The notes under the pieces were generated by a model. It saw only the letters and a list, made by a program, of their open reading frames with translations, had not been told where the DNA came from and ran no database searches. The translations under genes were made by a program, and so were the position numbers. A stretch of DNA of 63,726 nt. It comes from Nostoc sp. S13. Its GTDB lineage: Bacteria > Cyanobacteriota > Cyanobacteriia > Cyanobacteriales > Nostocaceae. The DNA is taken from assembly GCF_029379315.1 (NCBI RefSeq), contig NZ_JAQYWQ010000022.1, positions 1 to 63,726 of the forward strand, written 5' to 3'. Positions 47,734 through 56,692 of the stretch are shown piece by piece (positions within the stretch are counted from its first letter, which is position 1; each line of letters begins with the position of its first letter).

Positions 47734-47958
47734 ATGTTTTACAAAGTAAGCATTATTATCGAAAAAGATGAAGATGGCTATTACGCTTATTCTCCAGAAC
47801 TTCCAGGCTGTCAAAGTCAAGGTGATTCTTTGGAAGAAGTAAGCTCAAATATCAAAGAAGCTGTTGAAGTTTACCTAGAAACTCTATCAGAGTCAGAGAA
47901 ACAGGAACTTTTAAAGAAGGAAATCCTGACTATGACTTTGCAGGTTCAGGTTGCCTAA
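47734..47958 (+). CDS. hicB: HicB-family antitoxin
   Basis: A 74-residue HicB antitoxin with the signature DGYYAYSPELPGCQSQGDS and EEVSSNIKEAVEVYLE helix. I chose ATG 47734 (MFYKVSIIIEKDEDG), the normal family start; the frame is open to 47695. The hicA-like frame overlaps its end by 8 bp. The partner toxin is interrupted, so this may be an orphan antitoxin. Confidence 0.85.
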   Translation: MFYKVSIIIEKDEDGYYAYSPELPGCQSQGDSLEEVSSNIKEAVEVYLETLSESEKQELLKKEILTMTLQVQVA

Positions 47959-48175
47959 ACTACCGCGACTAAATGCTAAGGAAGCGGAAAAACTATTATT
48001 GGATGCTGGCTTTATCCAGATTAGAAGTAAAGGAAGTCACAGAATCTATCGCCTAGAAAATATCAGGGTTGTCATTCCTTTTCATTCGTGAAAAGTATTA
48101 CACCCAAAGATAGTTAAACAGGTTATGCAAGTTATCAAACCTGATGAAAATGATCCGCCCAATGATGAAACGTGA
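47951..48175 (+). pseudogene. hicA: HicA toxin with an in-frame nonsense codon
   Basis: Starting at TTG 47951, the frame gives LPRLNAKEAEKLLLDAGF, IRSKGSHRIYR (catalytic His) and VVIPFHS, then TGA at 48089-48091. It continues as KVLHPKIVKQVMQVI to a second stop at 48173-48175. HicA proteins normally have Gly after IPFHS, so one GGA to TGA change explains the stop. The C-terminal helix is lost. The catalytic His is retained, so weak activity cannot be excluded. Confidence 0.75.
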
Positions 48176-48230
48176 ATTTATAATCTGTTGCTGAACACTC
48201 CACAAATACATGAGCGATCGCTTCACTAAT

Positions 48231-50942
48231 TCATTTAGGATAGTGTTGTGCTAAAAATTCCTCAGCCTCAAATCTATCTTTAATCACTCTATTCAAGGTA
48301 GCAGCAAGTAGATCATCTAATATTTGCCGATATTGAGGCCCTGGTTTGTAACCAAGTTTCTTTAAATCATTGCCATTCAATAGTGGCTGCACATTCGCCC
48401 AAACAGTGAAATATTTCCAAATCTGATGTCTAATCTCTCGTGGACTTTGTACGGCGATTAAAATCAGCATTGGTAAATTATATTGTCGCAGCAACTGCAC
48501 TACTTGACTGGGGCGTTGGAAAGTGGGTAATAATGTCATCACCTCAGTTTGCACTTGAGCTAAGTTCTTCAGCCTAGCAATGCTATCCTCTGGCAATTGG
48601 AGATTTTTTGCTACTTTCGCTCGACATTCTGGTACTAGGTGGGCGATTAACGTTTCTAAGCGCATTTCCCAATGGATAAGGGTTGGTTGCGGGTCAAATC
48701 GCCGCAAGCAGCGTTCTAGCAAACGTAATTGTCGCAGAAGTTCTGCGTCTAGCTTCAGGGTAGGATGGATACATTGCAATGCCCCTAAATTATCCAGTAA
48801 CTGTAAAGCCGATTTCCAGTAAGGGGCTTCTAAGATGTGTTTTAATTCTGTTTTCAGTCTAGTTTGCAGGGCTGGAGTTCTGCTATTCTCTTGAGCAGTG
48901 CGATCGTAAACGCCACTGTTGATGGCATAGCGGATAAACTCTTCAGTTTGCGGTTCAATCTGAAATCCGAAGCGCACAGCAAAGCGTACACCACGATAAA
49001 TGCGGGTGGGATCTTCGATAAAGCTGTTGGCGTGCAAAACCCGAATTTGTTTAGCTTTTAAATCGAGTAAACCGCCGAAGAAATCCAGTAGGGGCGCAGG
49101 ATGCTGCGCCCCTACGCCAGCACGGGGAGTAGTGAGGCGCAAGGCGAGGGCGTTGATGGTAAAATCTCGACGATACAAATCTTGACGAATGGAACTCGCC
49201 TCAACTTCTGGATTTGCTGCTGGGTAAGGATAGAATTCTGTTCTAGCAGTGGCAATATCTACCCATAGAGAATCTAATTCTGGGTCTTTGTGCCACAACA
49301 AAGCAGCAGTTTGAAAAGCCCCGTGGATTTCTAAGCGAGCCGCAGGATAAAGTTCTTGTAGTGCCTTTGCTAATTCCACGCCAGCACCAACATCTGCTGA
49401 TTTATAAAAGCCATCAACCACAAGATCAATATCTTTAATCATCAAAGTGCCCGATGCTTGGGCTAATAGCAAATCCCGCACCGCACCCCCTACTAGATAA
49501 AGATGCCAACCCCGTTTTTCTGCCTCTGCTGATGCTTTGGTGAGCAATTGCCACAATTGCGGTGCAAGTTTATTTTGCAATTGAGGGAGACTAAGATTAC
49601 TTTCCCCCCCTCTTCTTTTCTCCCTCTTTCCCTCTCTTTCTTGATGCAATTCCCGCAATACATCAGTACGGGTGACAATGCCCACTAACTGCTGATTCTC
49701 CAATACTGGTAAGCGTCCGATATCATAAGTCACCATCAACGCTTCAATTTCCGGTAATGTCGTATCTGGTGTAATTGTTTTAAGATTTCTTGTCATATAG
49801 CCCTTGACTGGCGCATGACTAAATCTGTGGTGTAAGGCGATATCAATATCCCGTCGCGAAATAATACCTACCAGTTGCTTTTGAGCATCGACTACAGATA
49901 AACCAGAGTGTCCATAGCGTAATAAAATGCGCTGTGCTTCCGCAATTGTGGTTTCAGGCAGAATAGTACGAACAGGAGAGGACATCAAATCTCTAGCCGT
50001 GGGAGGATGAGGAATTTGTGCTTTTACTCCGTCAAGGAGTTGTTTTAATATTGCCTGCGAATCTACTTTGCGTTGGTTCAAGGATGCGGCCTGCGAATGA
50101 CCACCGCCGCCCAAGGGTTGGAATAATAGGTTAAGATTCGTTTTGGGAATTTGCGATCGCCCAATTACTGTTAAGCGTGAATCACTTTCATCCAAAGGAT
50201 ATTCATTGGCTAATAGTACGGCATCAATTTCGGTTAATTCCACGAGTTGCGAAGCCAAACTCGACAGCCCTGGCACAAAAGCATCTGTTTTCAAAGTTAC
50301 CCAAGCAACCGTATATCCATGTAGACAGAGATATTCTAAATTTTCCAGCGCCTCAGTTAATAGCTGCTGCAATTGCAAAGACAAGCCAGGGTCACGGTAG
50401 GTAGAAATTACCGACAAACTGGCATCTTGTTCCATCAACCAAGCCAAAGCTAGGGCATCCCGTGGTGTAGACTGGTCAAAGGTCAAGGAGCCAGTGTCAA
50501 CGTGGATACCCAAAGCCATTACAGTTGCTTCGGCAGAAGTCAGGGAAATTTGCTGTTGTTGCAATTGTTCAACGATTAAAGTTGTAGTGGCTCCTACTGA
50601 GGAAATATGCGCTCGCGTGGCGGAAATATCTGACTCTTGTCCTAAGTGATGGTCATAAACTATAATCTCTCTTACATGGGGTAAATCTAACCACTGGGCA
50701 GCTTTACCCAAGCGATCGCGCTGTTGCGTATCCACCACAGTCAGAGAACGAATTTTTTCTGGATTCACCGAACGGCGTTCAATCAACGGATATTCATCCC
50801 GATGCAATGCCAAAAAATCCCGTACAGGAGGGTGAGAACCGCCAGTCAGTACAATCTTACTTCCCGGTAGTAGGCGCGTTAGCCCTACTGCTGCTCCTAA
50901 TGCGTCAAAATCTGCTGTTGTGTGGCAAAGAATTAAATCCAT
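48231..50942 (-). CDS. DHH phosphoesterase-CBS-tRNA nucleotidyltransferase fusion (A-adding type)
   Basis: A 903-residue fusion. Residues 1-300 are a DHH/DHHA1 phosphoesterase ([19 protein letters not shown]). Residues about 315-430 hold two CBS domains ([22 protein letters not shown]). From about 455 a class II nucleotidyltransferase begins with [12 protein letters not shown] and DIDLVVDG. This arrangement is known for A-adding tRNA nucleotidyltransferases that complete the CCA end. A palindromic repeat insert is translated at about 49088-49115 (residues [11 protein letters not shown] before LLDFFGG). A Lys/Arg/Glu-rich low-complexity linker follows the CBS pair. Monocistronic. Confidence 0.9.
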   Translation of the reverse strand: MDLILCHTTADFDALGAAVGLTRLLPGSKIVLTGGSHPPVRDFLALHRDEYPLIERRSVNPEKIRSLTVVDTQQRDRLGKAAQWLDLPHVREIIVYDHHLGQESDISATRAHISSVGATTTLIVEQLQQQQISLTSAEATVMALGIHVDTGSLTFDQSTPRDALALAWLMEQDASLSVISTYRDPGLSLQLQQLLTEALENLEYLCLHGYTVAWVTLKTDAFVPGLSSLASQLVELTEIDAVLLANEYPLDESDSRLTVIGRSQIPKTNLNLLFQPLGGGGHSQAASLNQRKVDSQAILKQLLDGVKAQIPHPPTARDLMSSPVRTILPETTIAEAQRILLRYGHSGLSVVDAQKQLVGIISRRDIDIALHHRFSHAPVKGYMTRNLKTITPDTTLPEIEALMVTYDIGRLPVLENQQLVGIVTRTDVLRELHQEREGKREKRRGGESNLSLPQLQNKLAPQLWQLLTKASAEAEKRGWHLYLVGGAVRDLLLAQASGTLMIKDIDLVVDGFYKSADVGAGVELAKALQELYPAARLEIHGAFQTAALLWHKDPELDSLWVDIATARTEFYPYPAANPEVEASSIRQDLYRRDFTINALALRLTTPRAGVGAQHPAPLLDFFGGLLDLKAKQIRVLHANSFIEDPTRIYRGVRFAVRFGFQIEPQTEEFIRYAINSGVYDRTAQENSRTPALQTRLKTELKHILEAPYWKSALQLLDNLGALQCIHPTLKLDAELLRQLRLLERCLRRFDPQPTLIHWEMRLETLIAHLVPECRAKVAKNLQLPEDSIARLKNLAQVQTEVMTLLPTFQRPSQVVQLLRQYNLPMLILIAVQSPREIRHQIWKYFTVWANVQPLLNGNDLKKLGYKPGPQYRQILDDLLAATLNRVIKDRFEAEEFLAQHYPK
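49088..49116. repeat. In-frame palindrome in the nucleotidyltransferase gene
   Basis: GTAGGGGCGCAG and CTGCGCCCCTAC form a perfect 12-bp stem with a 4-base loop. It is translated inside the nucleotidyltransferase core just before a conserved DFFGG segment. Confidence 0.85.
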
Positions 50943-51510
50943 AGTTAACAGCCATTAGCTAAAACTTAAAGTTACCCCACGTCTGACTCGTAAGGCAGCG
51001 TAGGATGAATTTTCTAGCCGGTAAACAGTCGCATCCCCGACTAATAACCACTCTCACTCATTAAGGAAAAGGGGTAGGCGACACAACGACTCCGCTCAGT
51101 GATCACGAATCGCCAATTTAATCGGTTTTTTCTGGTAAAATACTTGTGGTTTGCTTCACCCACATTGGTGTCTGAGAAGCCTCTGTCCAGTAGCATAGCG
51201 ACTCTTGGTAAGCGACTCCGTTGCACAGCATGAAAGTAAGTCGGCACATCTTAATTAATACAGATTACCGATTGGTTTGAAGGGTAGCGCGAATATGCCA
51301 GCATTTCATCCAGGATAGTAAAATTTGTAGGGTACAGGGTAAGAAGTTCATAGTTTGCGGTAGGGCATTCCGTGGACTTAAAACAAAGCTCAACGCCTCC
51401 TAAGCAATAGCTGGATTGGTTGAGAAGTCCATACTGTACAGCTTGCTGTCAGTGTGGGAGTATGTCACTGTAGGATATATCACTATTTCGCTGTATTGGG
51501 AGAAGCAAAA
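50943..51510. other. Intergenic with repeats, psbZ leader
   Basis: 568 bp without a convincing gene. The segment at 51040-51245 has repeat-like character and no conserved protein. The psbZ promoter must lie near 51400-51490. Confidence 0.5.
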
Positions 51511-51699
51511 ATGACTATAATATTCCAGTTTGCCTTGATAGGTCTAGTCCTGTTGTCTTTTGTTTTGGTTGTTGGCGTCCCCGTTGCTTACGCCACTCCC
51601 CAAAATTGGGTTGAATCTAAAAAACTACTCTGGGTTGGTTCCGGTGTCTGGATTGGTTTGGTATTTTTAGTTGGTTTGTTAAACTTTTTTGTCGTATAG
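51511..51699 (+). CDS. psbZ: Photosystem II protein PsbZ (Ycf9)
   Basis: A 62-residue thylakoid membrane protein with two transmembrane helices (residues about 3-25 and 40-60). [17 protein letters not shown] lies between them, the family hallmark. It stabilises the PSII core-antenna contact. ATG 51511 follows GGGAGAAG; the frame is open to 51454 but that extension is not conserved. ribH lies downstream on the same strand, a neighbourhood seen in other cyanobacteria. Confidence 0.95.
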   Translation: MTIIFQFALIGLVLLSFVLVVGVPVAYATPQNWVESKKLLWVGSGVWIGLVFLVGLLNFFVV

Positions 51700-51888
51700 G
51701 CGACGGCTTCGCTCTGGCGCAGGCACATAATATAAGAACTAGAGGGGCAGAAAAGCCAAGGTCAAAGACCAAAGGAAAAAAGGAGAAATTTTTTCCGATT
51801 TCCTTTTTTCTGACCGTGGTTTGCTGCTCTTCTACATTTAAATAAGAAATGTATATTGGCCAGATGTATAGTTGATTAAGAGGCAGTC

Positions 51889-52467
51889 ATGGCAGTTTTC
51901 GAGGGAACTTTTACCCAAACGGAGCCTTTGCGGTTAGCAGTGGTGATTGGTCGATTCAATGACCTTGTTACCGGAAAGCTGCTAGAGGGATGTCAAGATT
52001 GCTTGAAACGCCACGGTGTAGACCCTAACCCCCACGGTAATCAAGTGGACTATGTTTGGGTGCCGGGAAGTTTTGAAGTACCTTTAGTAGCTCGCCAACT
52101 AGCACTTTCCCATCGTTATGATGCTGTAATTTGTCTAGGTGCAGTCATTCGAGGGCAAACACCCCATTTTGATTACGTATCCTCAGAAGTTTCTAAAGGC
52201 ATTGCCGCCGCTAGCTTTCAAACTGGAGTGCCAGTAATTTTTGGGATTTTGACAGTAGATACTATGCAGCAAGCCTTAGAACGGGCAGGCATCAAAGGTA
52301 ATCATGGCTGGGATTATGCCATGAATGCCCTAGAAATGGCAAGCCTGATGCGGCAACTGCGTTCTAACCTGGCAGAGCCATATTCTCGTAATAGCCAGTC
52401 TTTGCCAGCCTCTTTTCAAAGTGCCAGCGTCGGCAATTTAACTGTGGAGTCGGAAGAACTAAGCTAG
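51889..52467 (+). CDS. ribH: 6,7-dimethyl-8-ribityllumazine synthase (RibH)
   Basis: A 192-residue enzyme that condenses ribityl-aminouracil and dihydroxybutanone phosphate, the penultimate step of riboflavin synthesis. Conserved segments: [34 protein letters not shown] with the catalytic His, [10 protein letters not shown]. The last 30 residues (Ser/Gln-rich) extend past the usual end. Oligomerises to capsid-like shells in the family. Start ATG 51889. Confidence 0.95.
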   Translation: MAVFEGTFTQTEPLRLAVVIGRFNDLVTGKLLEGCQDCLKRHGVDPNPHGNQVDYVWVPGSFEVPLVARQLALSHRYDAVICLGAVIRGQTPHFDYVSSEVSKGIAAASFQTGVPVIFGILTVDTMQQALERAGIKGNHGWDYAMNALEMASLMRQLRSNLAEPYSRNSQSLPASFQSASVGNLTVESEELS

Positions 52468-52508
52468 GTTCGTCATTACTCATTTGTGCTCTCTTACAAA
52501 GTTCTGAT

Positions 52509-52523
52509 CGCCGGAAACCGGCG
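52509..52523 (+). terminator. Small GC hairpin after ribH
   Basis: CGCCGG (52509-52514) and CCGGCG (52518-52523) pair around AAA. There is no clean T-run. A related GAGCGCCGG segment occurs near 61513, so it may be a dispersed element. Confidence 0.4.
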
Positions 52524-52540
52524 CTCAGACTTTGCGCTTT

Positions 52541-52581
52541 GTCCTTTGTTATTCACTGATGACTAATGACTAATGACTAAA
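52541..52581. repeat. Heptamer repeats before tRNA-Gly
   Basis: GTCCTTT, GTTATTC and three GACTAAT/GACTAAA heptamers in series, same STRR class as elsewhere. Confidence 0.8.
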
Positions 52582-52636
52582 TTAAAGGGTTGACAATTAA
52601 AGATAAATCTGAGATATTAAGATATGGTTATCGATT

Positions 52637-52708
52637 GCGGGTATAGCTCAGTGGTAGAGCGTCACCTTGCCAAGGTGAATGTCGCGCGTTCGAATCGCGT
52701 TACCCGCT
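52637..52708 (+). tRNA. tRNA-Gly (GCC)
   Basis: A 72-base cloverleaf. The acceptor stem GCGGGTA pairs with TACCCGC. The D-arm is AGCTCAGTGGTAGAGC, and the anticodon stem TCACC/GGTGA holds loop TTGCCAA with anticodon GCC at 52669-52671. The T-arm contains GTTCGAATC. CCA is not encoded. Confidence 0.97.
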
Positions 52709-52716
52709 TCCAATTA

Positions 52717-52749
52717 AAACCTCTTGGAGTTAAAAATTCCAAGGGGTTT
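52717..52749 (+). terminator. Terminator hairpin after tRNA-Gly
   Basis: AAACCTCTTGGA (52717-52728) pairs with TCCAAGGGGTTT (52738-52749), with one G-T wobble, nine bases after the tRNA. Confidence 0.65.
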
Positions 52750-52782
52750 AATGTTTTCAGTGTGCGTTGAAGTCTTCGTCAA

Positions 52783-52892
52783 TTGGGGCTATACTTCTGT
52801 GAACCGCTTCTAATCTGGACAAGATCGAGCAAAAAAATCCTCTACTCTCCCAATGTGAATATCGCTGACTCAAATCACCTTACCCACTTACT
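52783..52892 (+). pseudogene. Decayed tRNA-Gly duplicate
   Basis: 52848-52892 aligns with the 3' half of the intact tRNA-Gly at most positions: CCAATGTGAATATCGC, AATC, TTACCC and CTTAC. 52783-52800 resembles its 5' end. About 40 unrelated bases lie between. No cloverleaf can form, so this is a tRNA relic. The duplication is judged by eye. Confidence 0.5.
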
Positions 52893-53284
52893 AAGAAATA
52901 TAAAACCCAGCTTTAGATTGGTCTGGATATGGATTAGCTTGGCTACAATCTTTACAGATGTAATCAATTCATTTTGTGTAGGGTGTATTACAGTGGACTA
53001 AAGGTGGCTAGTAGAGTGTCGTAGAAGTTTGCCTACCTTTAACAAGGAGCTTAATCAACCTAATTCATAATTATTAATTCATAATTAAAAAGGGTCTTTA
53101 CCCGGTGCTTCTACAAGCAGTCCTGTTTTACTTGGGGTTGAAATCCCCTTAGATAAGATAATTATGAATTATCAATTTTCAATGGTCTTGTCCATCTATA
53201 TAAAGAGAGAAGCCTCTAAGGCATTTACCAAGGGATTATATTCTTACAGTTCGTGTAAAACACGCTCAAGTTATTAGAACGCTT
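52893..53284. other. Intergenic, AT-rich direct repeats
   Basis: No gene. AATTCATAATTA-type motifs recur at about 53060-53090 and 53160-53178 in both orientations. The zinc-ribbon gene promoter must lie at the right end. Confidence 0.5.
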
Positions 53285-53692
53285 GTGCAATCTCAAAAAC
53301 CCGAAAAAATCGACTTCAATGCCGAATACCCCTGTCCCTGTCGTCGCCGGGGTCAGTTAATTCCGATTACCCTGACAGAAGCATTTGGTTGCGATCGCTG
53401 TCAGCAAATCTTTGTAGTAGAAGATAATGGTCATGTCCTAGAACAGCTTTCTACCACCTATCCCTACAAGCGGGCTTGGCGTTGGATGGGAAATAGTTGG
53501 CATGTTGTCCATCCCCGCTTGGGAGAAAGCTATCTGCCTATAGCGCTGGGCATTATTTTCGTGCTAGTGATTATATGGCTACCATTAGCACTGCGATTGG
53601 CAAATGGTTCCAGCATTATTGCTTGGGCAATGGTGGCGGTGCTGTTGGCTATCTTACCAGCACTAATGGTCTGGCTTACCTACAGACGTTAA
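53285..53692 (+). CDS. Zinc-ribbon-like membrane protein, conserved in cyanobacteria
   Basis: A 135-residue protein. Four Cys in the pattern YPCPCRRRG and CDRCQQ at residues about 16-40 suggest a zinc ribbon. Two hydrophobic helices at about 85-105 and 110-130 anchor it in the membrane, and the middle has the aromatic YKRAWRWMGNSWH. The start is GTG 53285. It ends 4 bp before proA, so the two are one transcription unit. Function unknown. Confidence 0.8.
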   Translation: MQSQKPEKIDFNAEYPCPCRRRGQLIPITLTEAFGCDRCQQIFVVEDNGHVLEQLSTTYPYKRAWRWMGNSWHVVHPRLGESYLPIALGIIFVLVIIWLPLALRLANGSSIIAWAMVAVLLAILPALMVWLTYRR

Positions 53693-53696
53693 CTCA

Positions 53697-54962
53697 ATGA
53701 CTGTTGAAGTTTTGGATGACCACCCCGAACCAATTACAAGTGCTCAACGAGCCTATCAAGCTTCCCTAAAGTTGGGGATCACAAAGGGAGCAGATCGGAG
53801 TCGTGCAGTATTGGCGATGGCGCAAGCCCTTGACCGCTCATTTGACGACATTCTAGAAGCCAACACCTTGGATTTAGAAGCCAGTCGGGAAATGGCAGTG
53901 CCAGAGTTGATATTGGACTGGCTGAAGCTGACTCCCACAAGGCTAGAGATGACAGTAGACATCTTACAACGGTTGGGGGAATTATCAGATCCGTTGCGGC
54001 GCGTCAGAACTGCTGATTATCAACTGGCAGATTCCCAGAGTTACACCCAATTAATGCCCTTGGGAGTGATTGGATTTATTTATGAAGCCTTTCCCGATTT
54101 AGGGGCGATCGCAGCGGGTTTTTGTATCAAAACTGGCAATTGTCTAATTCTCAAAGGCAGTACTGAAGCTAGCCATTCTAACGCGGTGATCGCTGAGGTA
54201 CTGCAAAGTGCAATCGCCCAAGTTGGCCTACCACCAGGTTGTGTAGAACTGATCACAGCAGAACATGGTGCTTCGATTCGGGATTTAGTCACCCAAGACC
54301 AGTACGTGAATTTAGTGATTCCCTACGGACGTTCCAGCTTGGTACAGCAGGTAGTACGACAGTCAACTTGTCCAGTTTTAAAGTCAGCGATGGGTAACTG
54401 TTATCTCTACTGGTCGCCCAATAGCAGCTTAGAAATGGTGCGTTGGATGATTCTTGATAGCCATCAGAGCGAACCAGACCAAGTTAATGCCATTGAAAAG
54501 GTACTCATACATCGCCAAGCCTTGCCATCATCAATAGCCGTTCTGTGGAACAGCTTGATGGAAAAAGGCTTTGAAATTAAAGGAGATGCAGAATTAGTAA
54601 AAGCCTTTCCCCAGTTGCAGCTGGTGAAGGAAGGCGAATGGGGAAACCCTTATTTAACTAGGACAGTAGCTTTTAAACTGGTGGATAACTTAGAGGCTGC
54701 GATCGCCTGGATTAATGAATACAGCAGTGGTCATGCCGACTCCATCGTTACTGAATCTTACCAGGAAAGTCGGCAGTTTGCCTTGGGAGTTAATAGTGCC
54801 TCTACCTACATCAACACTTCCCCGCGTTTTTCCCGCAACCCCTCGCGGGGAGATTCAGTATTTCTCGGCATGTCTAATCAAAAAGGTCATCGCCGAGGAT
54901 TTATCAGCCTGGAAACATTGACCACCGTTAAGCACATTGTTCAGGGAAATGGCAGGTTTTAA
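53697..54962 (+). CDS. proA: Gamma-glutamyl phosphate reductase (ProA)
   Basis: A 421-residue NADPH enzyme reducing glutamyl phosphate to glutamate semialdehyde in proline synthesis. Conserved ALDH-fold segments: LGVIGFIYEAFPD, LKGSTEASHSNAV, the catalytic Cys region QSTCPVLKS, and the C-terminal NTSPRFSRNP and LGMSNQKGHRRGF. Start ATG 53697, 4 bp after the zinc-ribbon gene. Its stop overlaps the stop of the convergent SDR pseudogene at 54959-54962. Confidence 0.95.
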   Translation: MTVEVLDDHPEPITSAQRAYQASLKLGITKGADRSRAVLAMAQALDRSFDDILEANTLDLEASREMAVPELILDWLKLTPTRLEMTVDILQRLGELSDPLRRVRTADYQLADSQSYTQLMPLGVIGFIYEAFPDLGAIAAGFCIKTGNCLILKGSTEASHSNAVIAEVLQSAIAQVGLPPGCVELITAEHGASIRDLVTQDQYVNLVIPYGRSSLVQQVVRQSTCPVLKSAMGNCYLYWSPNSSLEMVRWMILDSHQSEPDQVNAIEKVLIHRQALPSSIAVLWNSLMEKGFEIKGDAELVKAFPQLQLVKEGEWGNPYLTRTVAFKLVDNLEAAIAWINEYSSGHADSIVTESYQESRQFALGVNSASTYINTSPRFSRNPSRGDSVFLGMSNQKGHRRGFISLETLTTVKHIVQGNGRF

Positions 54963-56030
54963 ATCGCGCTTTGCGCCTTTTTATTAAATTCAAATTTCAC
55001 ACCGGTTAGTTTTTCCGATACAACCCATAGTTTTTTGGAGATTCCTTGGTCTTTGGATAATTCGTTCGTTTCGACTTTTATTAGACCTATCCACAAATAA
55101 ACCTCAAAATAGCTGAAACCCTTACATAGCTGACTTTTTAGCTTATATAAAACAGGAACCTCTAAAACCCTCTCCAGAGCTAGGTTTCAGCCAAATAAAG
55201 TTCTCATTTCCGGATAAGTCTATTGGATAGCCGCGCATCTCCATAAACCCATTGGGACCGAAATATTCCCCGCCTTTCAAGCCTGCTTCGATTGCCGCCC
55301 GCAAGGTTGGTAATGCGCCCATTGTGATGTCTTGAGCAAGGATGCCGGTGAGATATTCCACAACGCCCCCAGTTCTCTGCAATTCGGTTGCCGTCCAGCC
55401 CGGATGCGAGGCGGTTACAAGTATGTCGATACCATTATCTTTTAGTTTTCGGTCGAGTTCGTAGGTAAAATAAATGTTGGCAAGTTTGCTGTCGCCGTAG
55501 GCTTTCCATTTCGCATAACTTCTCTTTTCCCAATTCAAATCATCGAAATCTATCTTGCCTATACTATGTGCGCCGCTCGAAAGATTGACAATTCGTGAGC
55601 CTTCGGTGCTGATCAAAAGTTCCAAAAGCTGTCCCGTCAAAGCAAAATGTCCGAGATGATTAGTGCCGAACTGTAATTCAAAACCGTCCGTCGTTTTTGA
55701 ATACGGCGGAATCATCACACCCGCATTATTAATCAGTAAATCCAGACGCAAATAATTTTTCTGAAAGTTTTCAGCGAAATTTTTAACTGATGCTAAATTC
55801 GCCAAATCAAGTTCCATCACCTTTACGTCGGCATCTTGATTCTGTTGAAGAATTTTTGCCAATGCCTTGTTTCCTTTGTCCAAATTGCGAACCGCAATGA
55901 TTACAGACGCTTGTTTATTAGCTAAAACCCGCGCTGTTTCATAACCGATGCCGCTGCTCGAACCCGTTACAATTGCTACTCTTCCTTTTTGACTCGGAAT
56001 ATTTTCCGCGTTCCATTTTTCATTTTTCAT
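54959..56030 (-). pseudogene. Short-chain dehydrogenase (SDR) split by MITE-A
   Basis: The N-terminal part has the NAD(P) motif GSSSGIG, NNAG, and the catalytic YxxxK as YGDSKLA, ending GYPI at the MITE edge (55222). The current frame then runs 25 codons into the MITE and stops at 55143. Beyond the MITE the lost C-terminus is still readable on the minus strand: KVETNELSKDQG, KKLWVVSEKLTGVKFEFN, to TAA at 54959. Excising the MITE plus one TA restores one frame through GYPIIKVET. The catalytic core is intact, so the altered protein might fold. It lies 58 bp after tetR. Confidence 0.9.
55082..55222. mobile_element. MITE-A copy 2 inside the SDR gene
   Basis: The same 141-bp element as at 27296-27436, with two base differences. 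Termini GACCTATCC (55084-55092; one mismatch) and GGATAAGTC (55212-55220) are flanked by TA on both sides. The host gene reads in frame across the empty site. Confidence 0.92.
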
Positions 56031-56045
56031 TTTATTTACTCCTGC

Positions 56046-56073
56046 TTAATTAACCGAACATTCGTTTAATTAA
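56046..56073. promoter_or_regulatory. TetR operator, SDR promoter
   Basis: TTAATTAACCGAA and TTCGTTTAATTAA form a near-perfect palindrome (one mismatch) around CA, in the gap between tetR and the SDR gene. The core CGAACATTCG matches the palindrome upstream of tetR. Confidence 0.75.
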
Positions 56074-56088
56074 TTCTCAAAAAAAGAA

Positions 56089-56661
56089 TTAATTCGTTAC
56101 TGCATCCCATGCAATTTTAAAGGTGGTTTCTAACATTTTTTCGTCCAAAATAAAAGTACCGCTAAAATGTTCTTTTATCAATCCAGTCAGAGGCGCAAAG
56201 GTAAAAGCGGTAAAAATTTCCAGTGAAATATCCTTAAAAACTTTCTCCTCTTTACCGCGATTGAACAAATCTAGTATTGGCTTGAAATAGCTCGAACTTT
56301 CATCTTTGCAAATGCGGTCAACCATCGGGGAATTAGCAAATTGCTCGGTAAAAGCAAATCTGACCGGATTATTAATTGCGTATTGATAATAATTATTCCA
56401 GACCATTTTAAAGGCTTTCTCCACCGATAGGTTCTGGTTGACATCTTTCCAAATTTCTGCACTCATTTCCTGCTTCACTAACAAATATATTTTATTGAGA
56501 AGGTTTTCTTTGTTTTCAAAATAGACATATATCGTCGCGGGCGAAACATTTGCGGTTTTGGCAATTTTCGACATCGAAGTATCAGCAAAACCATTGGCAG
56601 TAATCAGTTCGATTGCCGCATCACAGATGGCTCGATTTTTTTTGTCATCTTTGTGCCTCAT
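56089..56661 (-). CDS. TetR-family transcriptional regulator
   Basis: A 190-residue repressor. The N-terminal helix-turn-helix spans residues about 10-56, with SKIAKTANVSPATIYVYFEN as recognition region. A helical ligand-binding domain follows. It is the first gene of a minus-strand unit with the SDR gene, and palindromes with the same core lie upstream of both genes. Self-regulation and ligand-released expression of the SDR are likely. No GCGATCGC occurs in this unit, unlike in neighbours, which suggests transfer from outside. Confidence 0.92.
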   Translation of the reverse strand: MRHKDDKKNRAICDAAIELITANGFADTSMSKIAKTANVSPATIYVYFENKENLLNKIYLLVKQEMSAEIWKDVNQNLSVEKAFKMVWNNYYQYAINNPVRFAFTEQFANSPMVDRICKDESSSYFKPILDLFNRGKEEKVFKDISLEIFTAFTFAPLTGLIKEHFSGTFILDEKMLETTFKIAWDAVTN

Positions 56662-56670
56662 AAATTCTAT

Positions 56671-56692
56671 AATAAACGAACATTCGTTTATT
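56671..56692. promoter_or_regulatory. TetR operator upstream of tetR
   Basis: AATAAACGAA and TTCGTTTATT form a perfect palindrome around CA, 10 bp upstream of the tetR start. It shares the core ACGAACATTCGT with the site at 56046-56073. Confidence 0.8.

Noticed and set aside
51041..51247. 68-residue minus-strand ORF
   Set aside because: Repeat-like DNA with no start signal; no family recognised.
52783..53001. 72-residue ORF downstream of tRNA-Gly
   Set aside because: It runs across the decayed tRNA duplicate and has no protein-like conservation.
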